DNA of 64,000 nt, from positions 697,753 through 761,752 of the forward strand of contig NZ_FQVL01000001.1 in assembly GCF_900129355.1 (NCBI RefSeq), written 5' to 3'. The translations under genes and the position numbers were made by a program. Below the pieces are notes generated by a model, which did no database searches, had not been told where the DNA came from, and was given only the letters and a program-made list of their open reading frames with translations. The DNA comes from Seinonella peptonophila (GTDB lineage Bacteria > Bacillota > Bacilli > Thermoactinomycetales > Thermoactinomycetaceae). Below are positions 18,401 to 26,701 of this stretch, piece after piece (the first letter of the stretch is position 1; each line of letters opens with the position of its first letter).

Positions 18401-20305
18401 TAGTTCTCGATCTTTGGTTGTAAATAAACGACTGGATAATTGAATGTAATGATTAAAGCGATCAATTGATCTATAAAAATAGGAACCTTGTTCAATTTCT
18501 AATCTCTCTCCGTTTTCTCTAATTAATTTGAGCTTTATTTGAGCCTTCTGAATGAATCGAGCCAATTCCAATTCATTTGCACTGAGCGATGTTTGCGGTT
18601 CTGAAAATAAGCGTAATTGCTTATGCTTCACTATAAAATCAAACAGTAAAATCTTAGGAGTTTGCTCCTCTAATATTTCTTTATCTTCTATCATAAAGAG
18701 TCGATTTAACTCTGTATGAAATGATTCCAAGAGCTGTTTGGTATGATCAATCTGTTGCGGTAACCGTACTGTTGGTTTTGATAACTCAAATAAGCCTTTC
18801 TGTAATTCCTCAATTTCCCATTCTTGTATCCTGCTCTCGATATATTTATCAATCGTCAATTTAGAAGGAAAAAAACCACTATATGATAATTGTTGGAGGA
18901 TTTGTTCTTTATTCTCTGATGTAAACTGTCGGCTTGGTAATTGGATGTTATGATTAAAACGATCAATTGATTGATTGAAATGAGTATGCGTTTCAATTCC
19001 TAATTTATTCCCTTTTTGTTTGATTAACTCGAGTTTTAATTGAGCTGTCAGAATCAAACTAGTTAATTCCAATTCATTTTCGGTGAGAGGAATTTGTGTT
19101 GCAGAAAACAAGCGTAGTTCCTTTTTCGCTAAAAAATTATGCATTAAAATTTTTGGCGTCTGTGATGCCAAGTCATTTTTATCTTGGAGTTGAAAAAGTC
19201 GATCTAACTCTGCATGGAATGATTCAAATAGTTGTTTCGTTTCATCAATCAGTTCTGCTGATCGTAATTCGAGTTGAGCTAATTTAACTAAATTCCTCTG
19301 TATTTCGGTAGGTTTCCAGTCCTTAGTTTTCTGTAACGATTGCTCTATCTCTATGGGAGGAATATTCATTCCCTTTTCATTAGCCAGTTGCAATTCTCTT
19401 TCTCGTTCTTCTAACGATAAATAATGCTGAGGAAAACGAATGGCATTCATCAATTGATGTAACTTTTGATGAGTCAGGTCTTTTTCAGGAATTTTCGTCT
19501 CCAATATTGCTAAATTAGTCCTTATTTTTCGAAGCAAGAGAAAAAACTCGGCTTCTTGGTCTGTTAATGGAAGTTGGATTGCATTCAAGTCTAAACTTTG
19601 ATCCTTTAAAAAATCTGGGATCACACTTTGGTTGAATTGTTGTCGAAGCAAAGTATGATTCTTAAATCCATTCAAACGATCCAGCTCTTGATTAAAATCA
19701 TTCAATAACTTACATGAATTTTCAATCGATTCGTGATTCCTATGAATTGCAACATTATGTAAATTCCACTCTAATGATCTTTGCTGTTCAATTTTCCATG
19801 GAGTTAACCATTTTGATTCCATTTCCTCAGATAACGCAAACCCCTCAAAGGCGATCTGTTGAGCCATTTGTTGCTTGTCAGATAATGATAAAACCGAGGA
19901 AGGAATTTCAATTTTAGTTACAAATAAACGAATAGCTTCAGAAAGATTGAATCCATCTTTCATCGCAAATCGACTAGCCATTGCATCATATTTCAGTTGA
20001 GCTTGCCATAATAAATGAACTAATTTTTGCTCTTGACTTTCTAAAGGAGGTTTAAAACATCGAATTTGTATAAATTTATCTCTTAATGGATAGGTCATCA
20101 AAACATTCCAAACCTGTACTTGCACTTGCTGAAGCTCTTCTATTTCATTAAGTCGATCCAATTCAACATGAAGCTTTTCGAATAGGTCAATTAATTTTTC
20201 AAGGCTGTTTGATGAAATAACCTCCCAATTCAATTTAATTAGACCTTTTTTGAGTTCTCTTATCTCCTCTAATTGAATTGCTTGACCGTTCATTTCATCA
20301 TTCAC
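15491..20305 (-). CDS. Unrecognised 1604-aa protein with eight tandem ~160-residue repeats
   Basis: I do not recognise this large, probably all-helical cytoplasmic protein. It is built from eight tandem repeats, each marked by an ELDRL motif (residues 48-52, 207-211, 366-370, then about every 160-166 residues). A typical unit reads in order: IEELxKGLFELSKP, a helix ending ELDRLxxIEDKE, QTPRILMxxxLGKH, LRLFxxAQTPLSxNELELA, AQLKLELIKEKG, SIDRFxxNIQLSSRLF and DREQxVQQ. The last ~290 residues are unique. Repeats 7 and 8 are nearly identical even in DNA. There is no signal peptide, membrane helix or catalytic motif that I can name. A scaffold or binding role is only a guess. Confidence 0.85.
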   Translation of the reverse strand: MNDEMNGQAIQLEEIRELKKGLIKLNWEVISSNSLEKLIDLFEKLHVELDRLNEIEELQQVQVQVWNVLMTYPLRDKFIQIRCFKPPLESQEQKLVHLLWQAQLKYDAMASRFAMKDGFNLSEAIRLFVTKIEIPSSVLSLSDKQQMAQQIAFEGFALSEEMESKWLTPWKIEQQRSLEWNLHNVAIHRNHESIENSCKLLNDFNQELDRLNGFKNHTLLRQQFNQSVIPDFLKDQSLDLNAIQLPLTDQEAEFFLLLRKIRTNLAILETKIPEKDLTHQKLHQLMNAIRFPQHYLSLEERERELQLANEKGMNIPPIEIEQSLQKTKDWKPTEIQRNLVKLAQLELRSAELIDETKQLFESFHAELDRLFQLQDKNDLASQTPKILMHNFLAKKELRLFSATQIPLTENELELTSLILTAQLKLELIKQKGNKLGIETHTHFNQSIDRFNHNIQLPSRQFTSENKEQILQQLSYSGFFPSKLTIDKYIESRIQEWEIEELQKGLFELSKPTVRLPQQIDHTKQLLESFHTELNRLFMIEDKEILEEQTPKILLFDFIVKHKQLRLFSEPQTSLSANELELARFIQKAQIKLKLIRENGERLEIEQGSYFYRSIDRFNHYIQLSSRLFTTKDRELMVQQIVEDGFSLSKAINEEYIKRKIWEWEVRELEDVLLGLSKTTSPKQIDKAKSLFESFHAELDRLYSTEDKETLEKQTPRILMKNLLGKHEQIRLFSTAQTPLSGNELELACLIQSAQLKLELFKKKGKKLGIRRRSYFNLSINRFTRNIQLSGRLFSSESREQLVQQAKNDGFFPSKLDIDEHIERRIQEWEIEELEKSLFELSKPMMPSSTQMIEVRKLLEEFCAELDRLDKIKDKEILETQIPRILMPNFLGKHEQLQLFPLETSPSMDSIKMARLLQNAQSRLKSIKENGNQLGIKNKSYFYQTIDQFTNKIQLPVHILTAVDRENMKQQATNVNLSSSKRINEHMERRIQKWGIEELQKGLFELSKPTTISNQKMNEIRQHLEIYSKELDRLNTIEDRESFEKQTSRILMPDLIGNQALHLFPIAKKSLYGNSLELARFIRKTQLKLELIKEKGSQLGIETNSDFHRSMERFAQNIQLSSRLFTKADRERMVHQVVKEGYLIPEPIMDKYIQPRIQKWETEKLERGLFELSKPTIISTQKMNEIRQCLEAYSEELDRLNTIEDRESFEKQTSRILMPDLIGQKPLYLFPTAKKSLYGNSLELARLIQKTQLKLELIKEKGGQLEIETNSDFYQIVSRFSYVFQLPSQLLSPKYIRSVQQKEEILLPLFLNVLDQWNKGERDRGILKRIWSEVERPEIPMKDDLKWYRLYVQVKLSKGKLNRSSQDWNWFQGAEQFLDFRLNPLAVSLQEKENIFRILKYHGYPISTTERMDTCIIEPIAKGLRFLQGTSPPYQMDAAEMENLLVACRVFTGILDENVQKGNVKQARWMTTRLQQQLEKKSRHPIPKEHQEHAPLENKHDVYLSLLGIQARVYMLSSSTWEDRQLNQFTVQSLVSDQPLDAVKLEDWYNKLQKINKYSFGKLQEKRVPPTLKKVIRRFISSHRNRLTVPKENLSIIRSDKYRKI
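16490..17490. repeat. Direct DNA repeat within the 1604-aa gene (repeats 7 and 8)
   Basis: Two ~498-bp units match closely; for example, the segment starting GGCATTAA and continuing ATTCGCGACGTTTG occurs at 16653 and 17151, an offset of 498 bp (166 codons). This indicates a recent in-frame duplication. Confidence 0.85.
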
Positions 20306-20644
20306 CCCAATTCACTCTGATGTGTAAGTAGATTAGATAATTTACTTGTTCATATCTGAACCATGCCAATCTACTATATCCTTATTATAATTTCTATTCT
20401 TGTAATTTCCCTTTATTATCATAACATTTCTCTTTTAGATTTAGCATACTTTGCGTACATTTCTGAGAAGTTAAAGATAGAACTGCACCAGTATTGATTG
20501 TAGTCAGTCTGTTCCAATTGATGAATCGCACAACAATTTCTAATATAATAAATGATAATGAGTAATATCCGAATTACTCGCCTAGTAATGGATGGAGTAT
20601 ATTCTAGGCAAGATTCAGTAAACTGAAGCAATCTGATATCCGAA
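20306..20644. other. Gene-free stretch upstream of the repeat-protein gene
   Basis: AT-rich DNA between divergent genes. It contains GTTCA-TATC-TGAAC (20349-20362), a small dyad that might be an operator, and TATAAT-like sequence on the minus strand. I see no supported gene. Confidence 0.4.
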
Positions 20645-20749
20645 GGCCCTATAGAGGGCCCATTGCTCTAGGAGCAGCCATGTGTCTGAAACAAATTGCA
20701 CTCCAGATTGTGAAGCTCTCGATCTGGAGTGTGCTGACAGTTGCTGTCA
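20645..20749 (+). promoter_or_regulatory. Hairpin-rich leader of the MFS gene
   Basis: Three consecutive inverted repeats lie across the start region: GGCCCT/AGGGCC (20645-20650, 20655-20660), CACTCCAGAT/ATCTGGAGTG (20699-20708, 20722-20731) and TGACAG/CTGTCA (20735-20740, 20744-20749). AGGAG lies between the first two, 5 nt before ATG 20680. The arrangement suggests attenuation or translational control. Confidence 0.45.
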
Positions 20750-21966
20750 TGCAGAAAAAAACCCCTTGGTGGGTTAAAAGTCAGGTCATCCTCAATCTAA
20801 TGTCCCTAGGTATCCTACACATTGCCAACGGACAGTTACTCTTCAACGGGATCGGCATCCATCTAGAAAGCCAAGGCAAAGGCAAGTACATCGCAGGATT
20901 TTTCATGACAGCGATGATCTGCCAAGTAGTTTCGAGCTCGATCAATGCTTGGGCAATGAAACGCTGGCGAGAAAAGACCGTACTGATGTGGTCAGTCACT
21001 CTCGAGCTAATGGGACCTGCGCTCCTGATCATCGGCATTCAGCATGGGAACATCCTATTCTACTTTGTTTCCGTGACTATCATTGCCTTTCTTGGGACAC
21101 AAACCCTTCTAGCGTGTCAACTCCTGTTGCGTCAGCAACTAGGGAAGGACCACATAGTGGGAACATCTTCTCAAAAGCTGGTGTTAGCGGCGGCAATTGC
21201 CCTAGCCACATTCTTTGCCTTTCAAGCCCCACTGATCGTATGGGCATGGGTCATGGCAGGGATCGGTGTACTGAAATTGGTCATGGCGATCTTCGTCAAG
21301 CCACTGGCAGTGGAATCTGGTGATTTGACATCTGAACATCTGCCAAATCTCTTCTCCATCTCGAAAGAGATCACTGCGAAATCGATCCAACACATCCGCT
21401 GGAACTGGTTCCCGAAATGGATGCGTGATCCAGCAACTCGCGTATCACTCGGTGGATTCCCCGCTCTTATCGGCAGCTATTGCTTCGGAAAACTGCTTCC
21501 GTTAAGCTCAGTGTTCGCTAATCCACAACAAGCGGGAACGATCTTAGCACTTATCTCCTTAACCACGGGACTCCTACAGTTCCAGTTAAGCCGATTTGTG
21601 GATCAATATCGACAGTTCAACAATCTCGTCATCTCATTCTGCCATTTCTTTGCCTTGATTGGGCTCTGCTTAATCTGGTTGGAAGGATGGTGGATCATCA
21701 TCGCTACTATGTCGTGGATCATGGGTTTGTGCTCGATCAGTCTGGTCAGCCATACCGCCTACGCTGTAGCACACAATAACAAACTAGGCAATAGCCTGCC
21801 AACCGTTACATCGAACACTGCGGGGGTCGCTGGTGGTTTTTACATCGGCTACTTCGAAGCTACAGCAGGATATGACGCTGCCCTAGGGTGGCTCTCCCTG
21901 TTTACTGGCGCCTCTTTCGTCTGTTCGATATTTCTGTGGCGAGTTCACAAACTGCCACAAAAATAA
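20680..21966 (+). CDS. MFS-type membrane transporter, GC-rich
   Basis: A 428-residue protein with about 12 hydrophobic segments and the pattern of a major facilitator; no subfamily motif lets me name the substrate. AGGAG lies 5 nt before ATG 20680; ATG 20749 (MQKKTPWW) would give a more typical N terminus, and the first 23 codons coincide with strong hairpins, so they may be a leader segment. Codons are rich in CTC, CTG and ATC and the gene is clearly GC-richer than both neighbours, indicating transfer. It is a single-gene unit ending in a GC-rich hairpin. Drug or metabolite export is a guess. Confidence 0.75.
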   Translation: MCLKQIALQIVKLSIWSVLTVAVMQKKTPWWVKSQVILNLMSLGILHIANGQLLFNGIGIHLESQGKGKYIAGFFMTAMICQVVSSSINAWAMKRWREKTVLMWSVTLELMGPALLIIGIQHGNILFYFVSVTIIAFLGTQTLLACQLLLRQQLGKDHIVGTSSQKLVLAAAIALATFFAFQAPLIVWAWVMAGIGVLKLVMAIFVKPLAVESGDLTSEHLPNLFSISKEITAKSIQHIRWNWFPKWMRDPATRVSLGGFPALIGSYCFGKLLPLSSVFANPQQAGTILALISLTTGLLQFQLSRFVDQYRQFNNLVISFCHFFALIGLCLIWLEGWWIIIATMSWIMGLCSISLVSHTAYAVAHNNKLGNSLPTVTSNTAGVAGGFYIGYFEATAGYDAALGWLSLFTGASFVCSIFLWRVHKLPQK

Positions 21967-21970
21967 CGGC

Positions 21971-22005
21971 CCCCCACTCGGTCAAGTAAGGAGACTGCGT
22001 GGGGG
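21971..22005 (+). terminator. Hairpin after the MFS gene
   Basis: CCCCCAC (21971-21977) pairs with GTGGGGG (21999-22005). There is no T run, so termination is likely but weak. Confidence 0.4.
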
Positions 22006-22395
22006 ATATGTATAATTAACTGAAAAATCCGATATTTATAATCCCCTCTACTATGAAAGAACAGTATGTGGTTCTGCTTTGCAGAATTTCTACTGTAATT
22101 CCTACTCTTTACTATATAATATGCAACAATCTCTATTTACTTCAGATTTTAAGGCTTTCTCTTGATATTGAAAAAGCTCTAAATCCATTCCATGCTCCTA
22201 TTCGTTGGGATTTTCTTGATGAAAGCGCTCTACCGTTTTATTTATTTCTTCATCTTCAGTAAAGAGCAAAGCTGTAATTACCGCTCCTTAACAAACCTAA
22301 TGCCATTTGGTATAATGGCTCCGCAAACAGACTGAGTAAAGTAAAATTATTTTCTGAGGAAACAAATGAAATTTATAGATCCAAGGAGGAATACT
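22006..22395. other. Gene-free stretch before the OYE gene
   Basis: AT-rich DNA carrying only short, poorly coding frames. A GCCATT/AATGGC-type hairpin near 22301-22318 precedes the oxidoreductase gene. Confidence 0.4.
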
Positions 22396-23490
22396 ATGAA
22401 TAGATCGGTAGAGGCTTTATTCAAGCCTTTCCACACCAATAAACTAACTCTCCCCAATCGGATTGTAATGGCACCAATGACTCGTGCTTTTTCACCAAAT
22501 GGAATTCCTACAGAAGAAGTTGTAGATTACTATAAACGCAGAGCAGAAAATGAGGTGGGTTTAATCATTACGGAAGGAACGGCAATTAACCACCCAGCTG
22601 CTTCTAGTGATCCAAACGTACCTTTTTTCTATGGGGAGGCAGCACTCAAAGGATGGGAAAACGTAGTAACGGCTGTTCATCAAGTAGGAGGTAAAATGAT
22701 TCCTCAGCTTTGGCATGTAGGTATCCAGCGCCCTGTGGGAAGTCTACCATTTCCAGATGTAAAGCCAATCAGCCCATCTGGTATCACATCTTCTGGTGAG
22801 AAAGTAACTGAAGCAATGACAGAGAAAGAAATCCAAGCAGTTATCAAGGCTTATGCTGATGCCGCGACAAATGCCAAACGAATTGGCTTTGATGGTATTG
22901 AACTACATGGCGCACATGGATATTTAATCGATCAATTTTTTTGGAAAGCTACCAATAAGCGAACCGATAAATATGGAGGAAATATAGTAGATAGAACGCG
23001 TTTTGCAGTGGAGGTAATCAAAGCTTGTCGAGAAGCCGTTGGAGAAGACTTCCCGATTGTATTTCGATTTTCTCAATGGAAAACTGGAGCATATACAGAA
23101 AAACTAGCAAAATCTCCACAAGAACTGGAACAATTCCTGCTTGCCCTTTCCGATGCTGGTGTAGACATCTTCCACGCCTCTACTCGACGTTTTTGGGAGC
23201 CTGAGTTTAAAGATTCCACCCTGAATCTTGCTGGTTGGACCAAAAAACTGACTGGAAAACCAACGATAACAGTAGGCTCTGTCGGTTTAGATGATATATT
23301 TGCACCAGGAGTAAAGGCAAAAAATGCACCTATTGATGAATTGATCAACAGACTTGAGCAACAAGAATTTGATCTTGTAGCTGTCGGACGAGCATTACTT
23401 GTTGATCCTACTTGGGCACATAAGTTGCATACTGGGAATACAAAAGATATGATTCCTTATTCCCCTGAAGCTTTAAAAACATTGTCTTGA
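22396..23490 (+). CDS. NADH:flavin oxidoreductase, Old Yellow Enzyme family
   Basis: A 364-residue FMN-dependent TIM-barrel ene-reductase. It shows PNRIVMAPMTRAFSPNG at the N terminus, the substrate-site HGAHGYLIDQFF and RTDKYGG motifs, and the phosphate-binding VGRALLVDP near the C terminus. The family reduces activated C=C bonds of enals, enones or nitro compounds in the cytoplasm. The ATG at 22396 has AAGGAGG 6 nt upstream; ten earlier in-frame codons are discounted. The stop codon abuts the right end of a decayed IS200/IS605 element. Substrate unknown. Confidence 0.92.
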   Translation: MNRSVEALFKPFHTNKLTLPNRIVMAPMTRAFSPNGIPTEEVVDYYKRRAENEVGLIITEGTAINHPAASSDPNVPFFYGEAALKGWENVVTAVHQVGGKMIPQLWHVGIQRPVGSLPFPDVKPISPSGITSSGEKVTEAMTEKEIQAVIKAYADAATNAKRIGFDGIELHGAHGYLIDQFFWKATNKRTDKYGGNIVDRTRFAVEVIKACREAVGEDFPIVFRFSQWKTGAYTEKLAKSPQELEQFLLALSDAGVDIFHASTRRFWEPEFKDSTLNLAGWTKKLTGKPTITVGSVGLDDIFAPGVKAKNAPIDELINRLEQQEFDLVAVGRALLVDPTWAHKLHTGNTKDMIPYSPEALKTLS

Positions 23491-23806
23491 CCACTCCACA
23501 CGCATGAATGCGGGGGATTCTTGGGTAATCTCACGCAACCGAGTGAAATGGGGACCAAGTATAGACCGTGAGCCCACGGCAAGATGTTAATGGCTGCGTT
23601 CATGTCTCGATCATGATGCTTGTTACAATCTGAACATATCCATTCTCTGAAGTTTAAATCCTTCACATCCTTGCTGAAGCATCCGCTACAAAAGCAACGT
23701 TGACTGGATGGGGAATTCTTCCTCACTTTTACAAGCGTTCTTCCATACCATTTGCTTTGTATTCGAGCATGGAAACAAACTCAGACCAATGAGCTAAAAA
23801 CTTCTT
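23457..23806 (-). pseudogene. tnpB: tnpB (IS200/IS605 OrfB) C-terminal remnant
   Basis: The minus strand encodes the TnpB zinc ribbon (CFCSGC ... CSDCNKHHDRD) and the RuvC-III motif HDRDMNAAINIL. Upstream, FVSMLEYKA is in another frame from KWYGRTLVKV: one A is missing near 23752, so the gene is frameshifted. The N-terminal two thirds are absent. The element's right-end hairpin CGCAT-GA-ATGCG (23501-23512) lies just beyond the OYE stop. The remnant is dead as an RNA-guided nuclease. Confidence 0.85.
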
Positions 23807-23840
23807 CTATTTATATAGACGATTATTTGTATAGTTCTTC

Positions 23841-23866
23841 AAAAAACTCGATTTATTAAAATCGAG
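23841..23866 (-). terminator. Intrinsic terminator of the 55-aa gene
   Basis: CTCGATTT/AAATCGAG arms (23847-23854, 23859-23866) are followed on the minus strand by six T (23846-23841). Confidence 0.75.
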
Positions 23867-23921
23867 GTAGCTTTTCAAAACACAGCTATAATTATATACA
23901 ATCCGTACTATTGAACCTAAT

Positions 23922-24089
23922 TCAACCGAAGATAGTATTATAAAGTTTCCAAAGCCCTAAGGACTGGTGGAGCTGAGATATTGCTTTTGGATCCATTTCG
24001 CTGGCTTCAGTCAATTGATTGAGCCGAAAGTATCCAGCTCCAGCAAGGGCACTATATGCTGACTTTTTTTGTTTTTCATGTTTCTTCAA
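23922..24089 (-). CDS. Small 55-aa protein, unrecognised
   Basis: A short frame on the minus strand from TTG 24089, with AAAGGT about 8 nt upstream, encoding a polar, partly helical protein that opens MKKHEKQKKSAYSALAGAG and ends LGLWKLYNTIFG. A strong intrinsic terminator follows 56 bp after the stop, and a 17-bp palindrome lies 36 bp before the start, so the frame has all parts of a small transcription unit. I recognise no family. It could instead be the tail of a decayed gene. Confidence 0.45.
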   Translation of the reverse strand: MKKHEKQKKSAYSALAGAGYFRLNQLTEASEMDPKAISQLHQSLGLWKLYNTIFG

Positions 24090-24124
24090 CTATGATTACC
24101 TTTTTTTGTGCCAACTCATTAAAG

Positions 24125-24141
24125 TGTATTTGTCAAATACA
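24125..24141. promoter_or_regulatory. 17-bp palindrome, possible operator
   Basis: TGTATTTG-T-CAAATACA has perfect 8-bp arms. It lies between the WYL regulator end and the 55-aa frame. Confidence 0.35.
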
Positions 24142-24192
24142 TATTCTCCTACCATCTACATAACGCCCTTCACCAAATACCATATCCTTAGA

Positions 24193-25143
24193 TCAAACAT
24201 ACTGCTTCCTTATCAACTCGATCTTTTTGTTTATATATTCGATCGCTTCTATCGGTTCTATAATTTTTGCCTCATGCCCTAATCCCCAAATCATATCAAC
24301 ATAAAAATATAGATCTTTACGAGGTATTTTTAGACGAATCGTTGTGCCTCCATCTTCATTTTTTTCATAGTCGGCAGTATGGAACCAACTATTTGAATCA
24401 ATTTTTGTAATCCCATTGGGTGTAAGTTTTATGGTGAGCATGACATTTTCAAGATGCTTCTTTTCAAATGTATCCCAATTAAATACTGTTCGTTGATCAA
24501 TCTCATCTTGAAAAGGAATTGAGTCATTTAGTTCAGCATGAAGAATTCGATCTGCCCGGAAAAGGCGGTATTGGTTACGCATAAAACAAAAAGCTGGGCA
24601 ATACCAATATCCTTGACTGGCATAGATCCCAATCGGTTGGATATTTCTTAGGGATTCTTGTTTGTTTGAACTATATTGAATAGCTACAACTTTTTGTAGC
24701 ATGATTGCCTGCAATAATGTTTTTACAATGGAAGAGGATATTGATCGTTTAGGGTTCCAGATTACAAATTTGTTTTTTAAACGATCAATTTGTTCCTTTG
24801 TATCTTTTGGTAAATAATGATAAAACTTATGCAATGCTGATGTGGCCTCATCTTCAAACGGCACTGATCCAAAATATTGCAATGATTGACAAGCGAAAAA
24901 AATAGATATCGCTTCTTTTTCCAAGAATGCAATGGGTGGAAGCATCCTTTCACGTAACAACCGATAGCCTCCTCCACGACCTTGAACAGAATAGATAGGA
25001 AACCCTAGATCACTTAAATCCTGTAAATCTCGGGAAATCGTGCGAGTGGATAAATTGAATTCCTCAGCTAATTCTCGTGCAGTGAAGCTCATTTTCATAT
25101 TGATAACCATCATTAGTTGAAGCAGTCGCTGGGACTTATGCAT
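24193..25143 (-). CDS. YafY-type regulator (HTH + WYL domain)
   Basis: A 316-residue regulator with a DeoR-like helix-turn-helix (FTARELAEEFNLSTRTISRDLQDL) at residues ~18-45 and a C-terminal WYL domain. The ATG at 25143 is preceded by AGAAGGG. It is divergent from the epoxide-hydrolase gene, which it probably regulates in response to a small ligand. Two more regulators of this type lie in the window (26702, 61934). Confidence 0.9.
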   Translation of the reverse strand: MHKSQRLLQLMMVINMKMSFTARELAEEFNLSTRTISRDLQDLSDLGFPIYSVQGRGGGYRLLRERMLPPIAFLEKEAISIFFACQSLQYFGSVPFEDEATSALHKFYHYLPKDTKEQIDRLKNKFVIWNPKRSISSSIVKTLLQAIMLQKVVAIQYSSNKQESLRNIQPIGIYASQGYWYCPAFCFMRNQYRLFRADRILHAELNDSIPFQDEIDQRTVFNWDTFEKKHLENVMLTIKLTPNGITKIDSNSWFHTADYEKNEDGGTTIRLKIPRKDLYFYVDMIWGLGHEAKIIEPIEAIEYINKKIELIRKQYV

Positions 25144-25264
25144 ACCCTTCTACCCTTTCAATTTTATTTTTTACATAAAATAAACGTTTTTTGTCTTATT
25201 TACGTGTTACAGTATCAATCGTACCAAAGTAGTCAAGAAAAAGATAAAAAAGGAGGGTATTTTT

Positions 25265-26398
25265 ATGCAAATGAAGCCATTTACATTAGAGCTATCGGAA
25301 GAAATATTAGATGATTTATTTACAAGAGTAAAACATTCTCGACTTCCTGATGAATTGGATAATGCAGGTTGGGATTATGGTGTACCTCCTGCTTATATAA
25401 AAGAGCTCATCCATTATTGAACCTCTTCTTATAATTGGAGAAAACAGGAAGAACGATTAAATGAATATCCTCAATTTATAACAGAAATCGATGGAGCAAA
25501 TATTCATTTTCTACATGTTCGTTCCCCTGAACCAAACGCTACACCATTATTACTTATTCATGGATGGCCAAGTTCGATTTTTGAATTTCTTGATATCATT
25601 AAGCCGCTTACTGACCCTAGAAGATTTGGAAAAGACCCAGCAGATGCCTTTCATCTAGTCATTCCATCAGTACCTGATTATGCTTTTTCAGGTCCCACTC
25701 CTGAACGTGGATGGAATCGCACACGAATTGCCAAAGCGTTCAATAAATTAATGCACCAACTTGGCTATCAGCAGTTTGCTGTACATGGTGGTGACATAGG
25801 CGCTCACATTTCTCTTGAACTAGGAGTTACCCAACCTAAGAGCCTGCTAGGTATACATGTTTTACAAGTTTTCGCGTTTCCGAATAGTCCTGAAGAGATG
25901 GAAAAGTTGTCTGAAGAAGAAATGAAACGGTTACATCATATGTTTGATTTTCAAAAACGAGCTGGATACCTAGCTATACAATCCACTCGTCCGCTGACTC
26001 TAGCCTATTCTTTGACCGATTCTCCCATTGGACAACTGAGTTGGAGCGCTGATTTTTATGCTGTTTTCGGTGACACCATTGACGAAGTAGATAAAGATTT
26101 CCTCCTCACAAATGTAATGATTTATTGGATTACTCAAACTGCCAATTCCTCTTCCTGCCTGTATTTTGAAGATGAGCAAAGTGGTGTGACGAGAGAAAAG
26201 AAATTAAATACCGTCCCTACAGGGGTAGCTGTGTTCCCTAATGATTTCCAATCATTTCGCAGATTTGCGGAACGAGAAAATCATATTGTTCACTGGTCTG
26301 AATTTGATCAAGGTGGTCATTTCGCTGCCATTGAAGAACCTGAATCGCTAGTTGGAGATATTCGCACTTTCTTTAAAGAGATTAGAAATACGCGTTAA
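25265..26398 (+). pseudogene. Epoxide hydrolase interrupted by an in-frame TGA
   Basis: A 377-codon alpha/beta-hydrolase gene of the microsomal-type epoxide hydrolase family. The N-terminal EHN domain (PFTLELSEEILDDLFTRVKH, then NWRKQEERLNEYPQF), oxyanion-region HGWPSS and nucleophile motif HGGDIGAH are all in one frame starting at ATG 25265 (AGGAGGG upstream). Codon 52 is TGA (25418-25420), where relatives usually have Trp (Y-W/R-T/S-x-Y-N-W). One G-to-A change or a sequencing error explains it; a downstream Met at 25751 lacks a ribosome site and would lose the hydrolase core. Terminator at 26517. Confidence 0.88.
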
Positions 26399-26516
26399 TT
26401 TGTACAAGAAGAATGAAACACAATCTAACCCTTATTTAGATCTCGCACTCTTATTTCACTTTAGATATCCAGTAAAAACAGAACATATTTTAAGTGAATT
26501 TAATCGTACATGAATA

Positions 26517-26542
26517 AAACCAGCCAATATTTAGGCTGGTTT
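26517..26542 (+). terminator. Terminator of the epoxide-hydrolase gene
   Basis: AAACCAGCC pairs with GGCTGGTTT across an 8-nt loop and is followed by ATTTATTAT. The gap 26399-26701 holds nothing else that I can support. Confidence 0.7.
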
Positions 26543-26701
26543 ATTTATTATGGAACTAAGGATTCATTCATAATGGGAGAAACTGCAACTGTCTCCTATT
26601 GCAAAACCAAAATCTGGTGGTATATCCGATTGTGTAATAATTGAATTTCTTTGGAAAAGGGGATATCCTGATCAATCTAGGTAATGGTTTTACCTTGAAT
26701 C

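Noticed and set aside
20520-20570. Possible Fur box near GATAATGAG
   Set aside because: Only half of the 7-1-7 motif matches, in AT-rich DNA.
22053-22262. 69-codon plus-strand frame before the OYE gene
   Set aside because: No ribosome site, and a low-complexity hydrophobic product typical of AT-rich intergenic DNA.
25418-25420. TGA as selenocysteine codon in the epoxide hydrolase
   Set aside because: The position is normally Trp/Arg away from the active site, and no SECIS-like hairpin follows.
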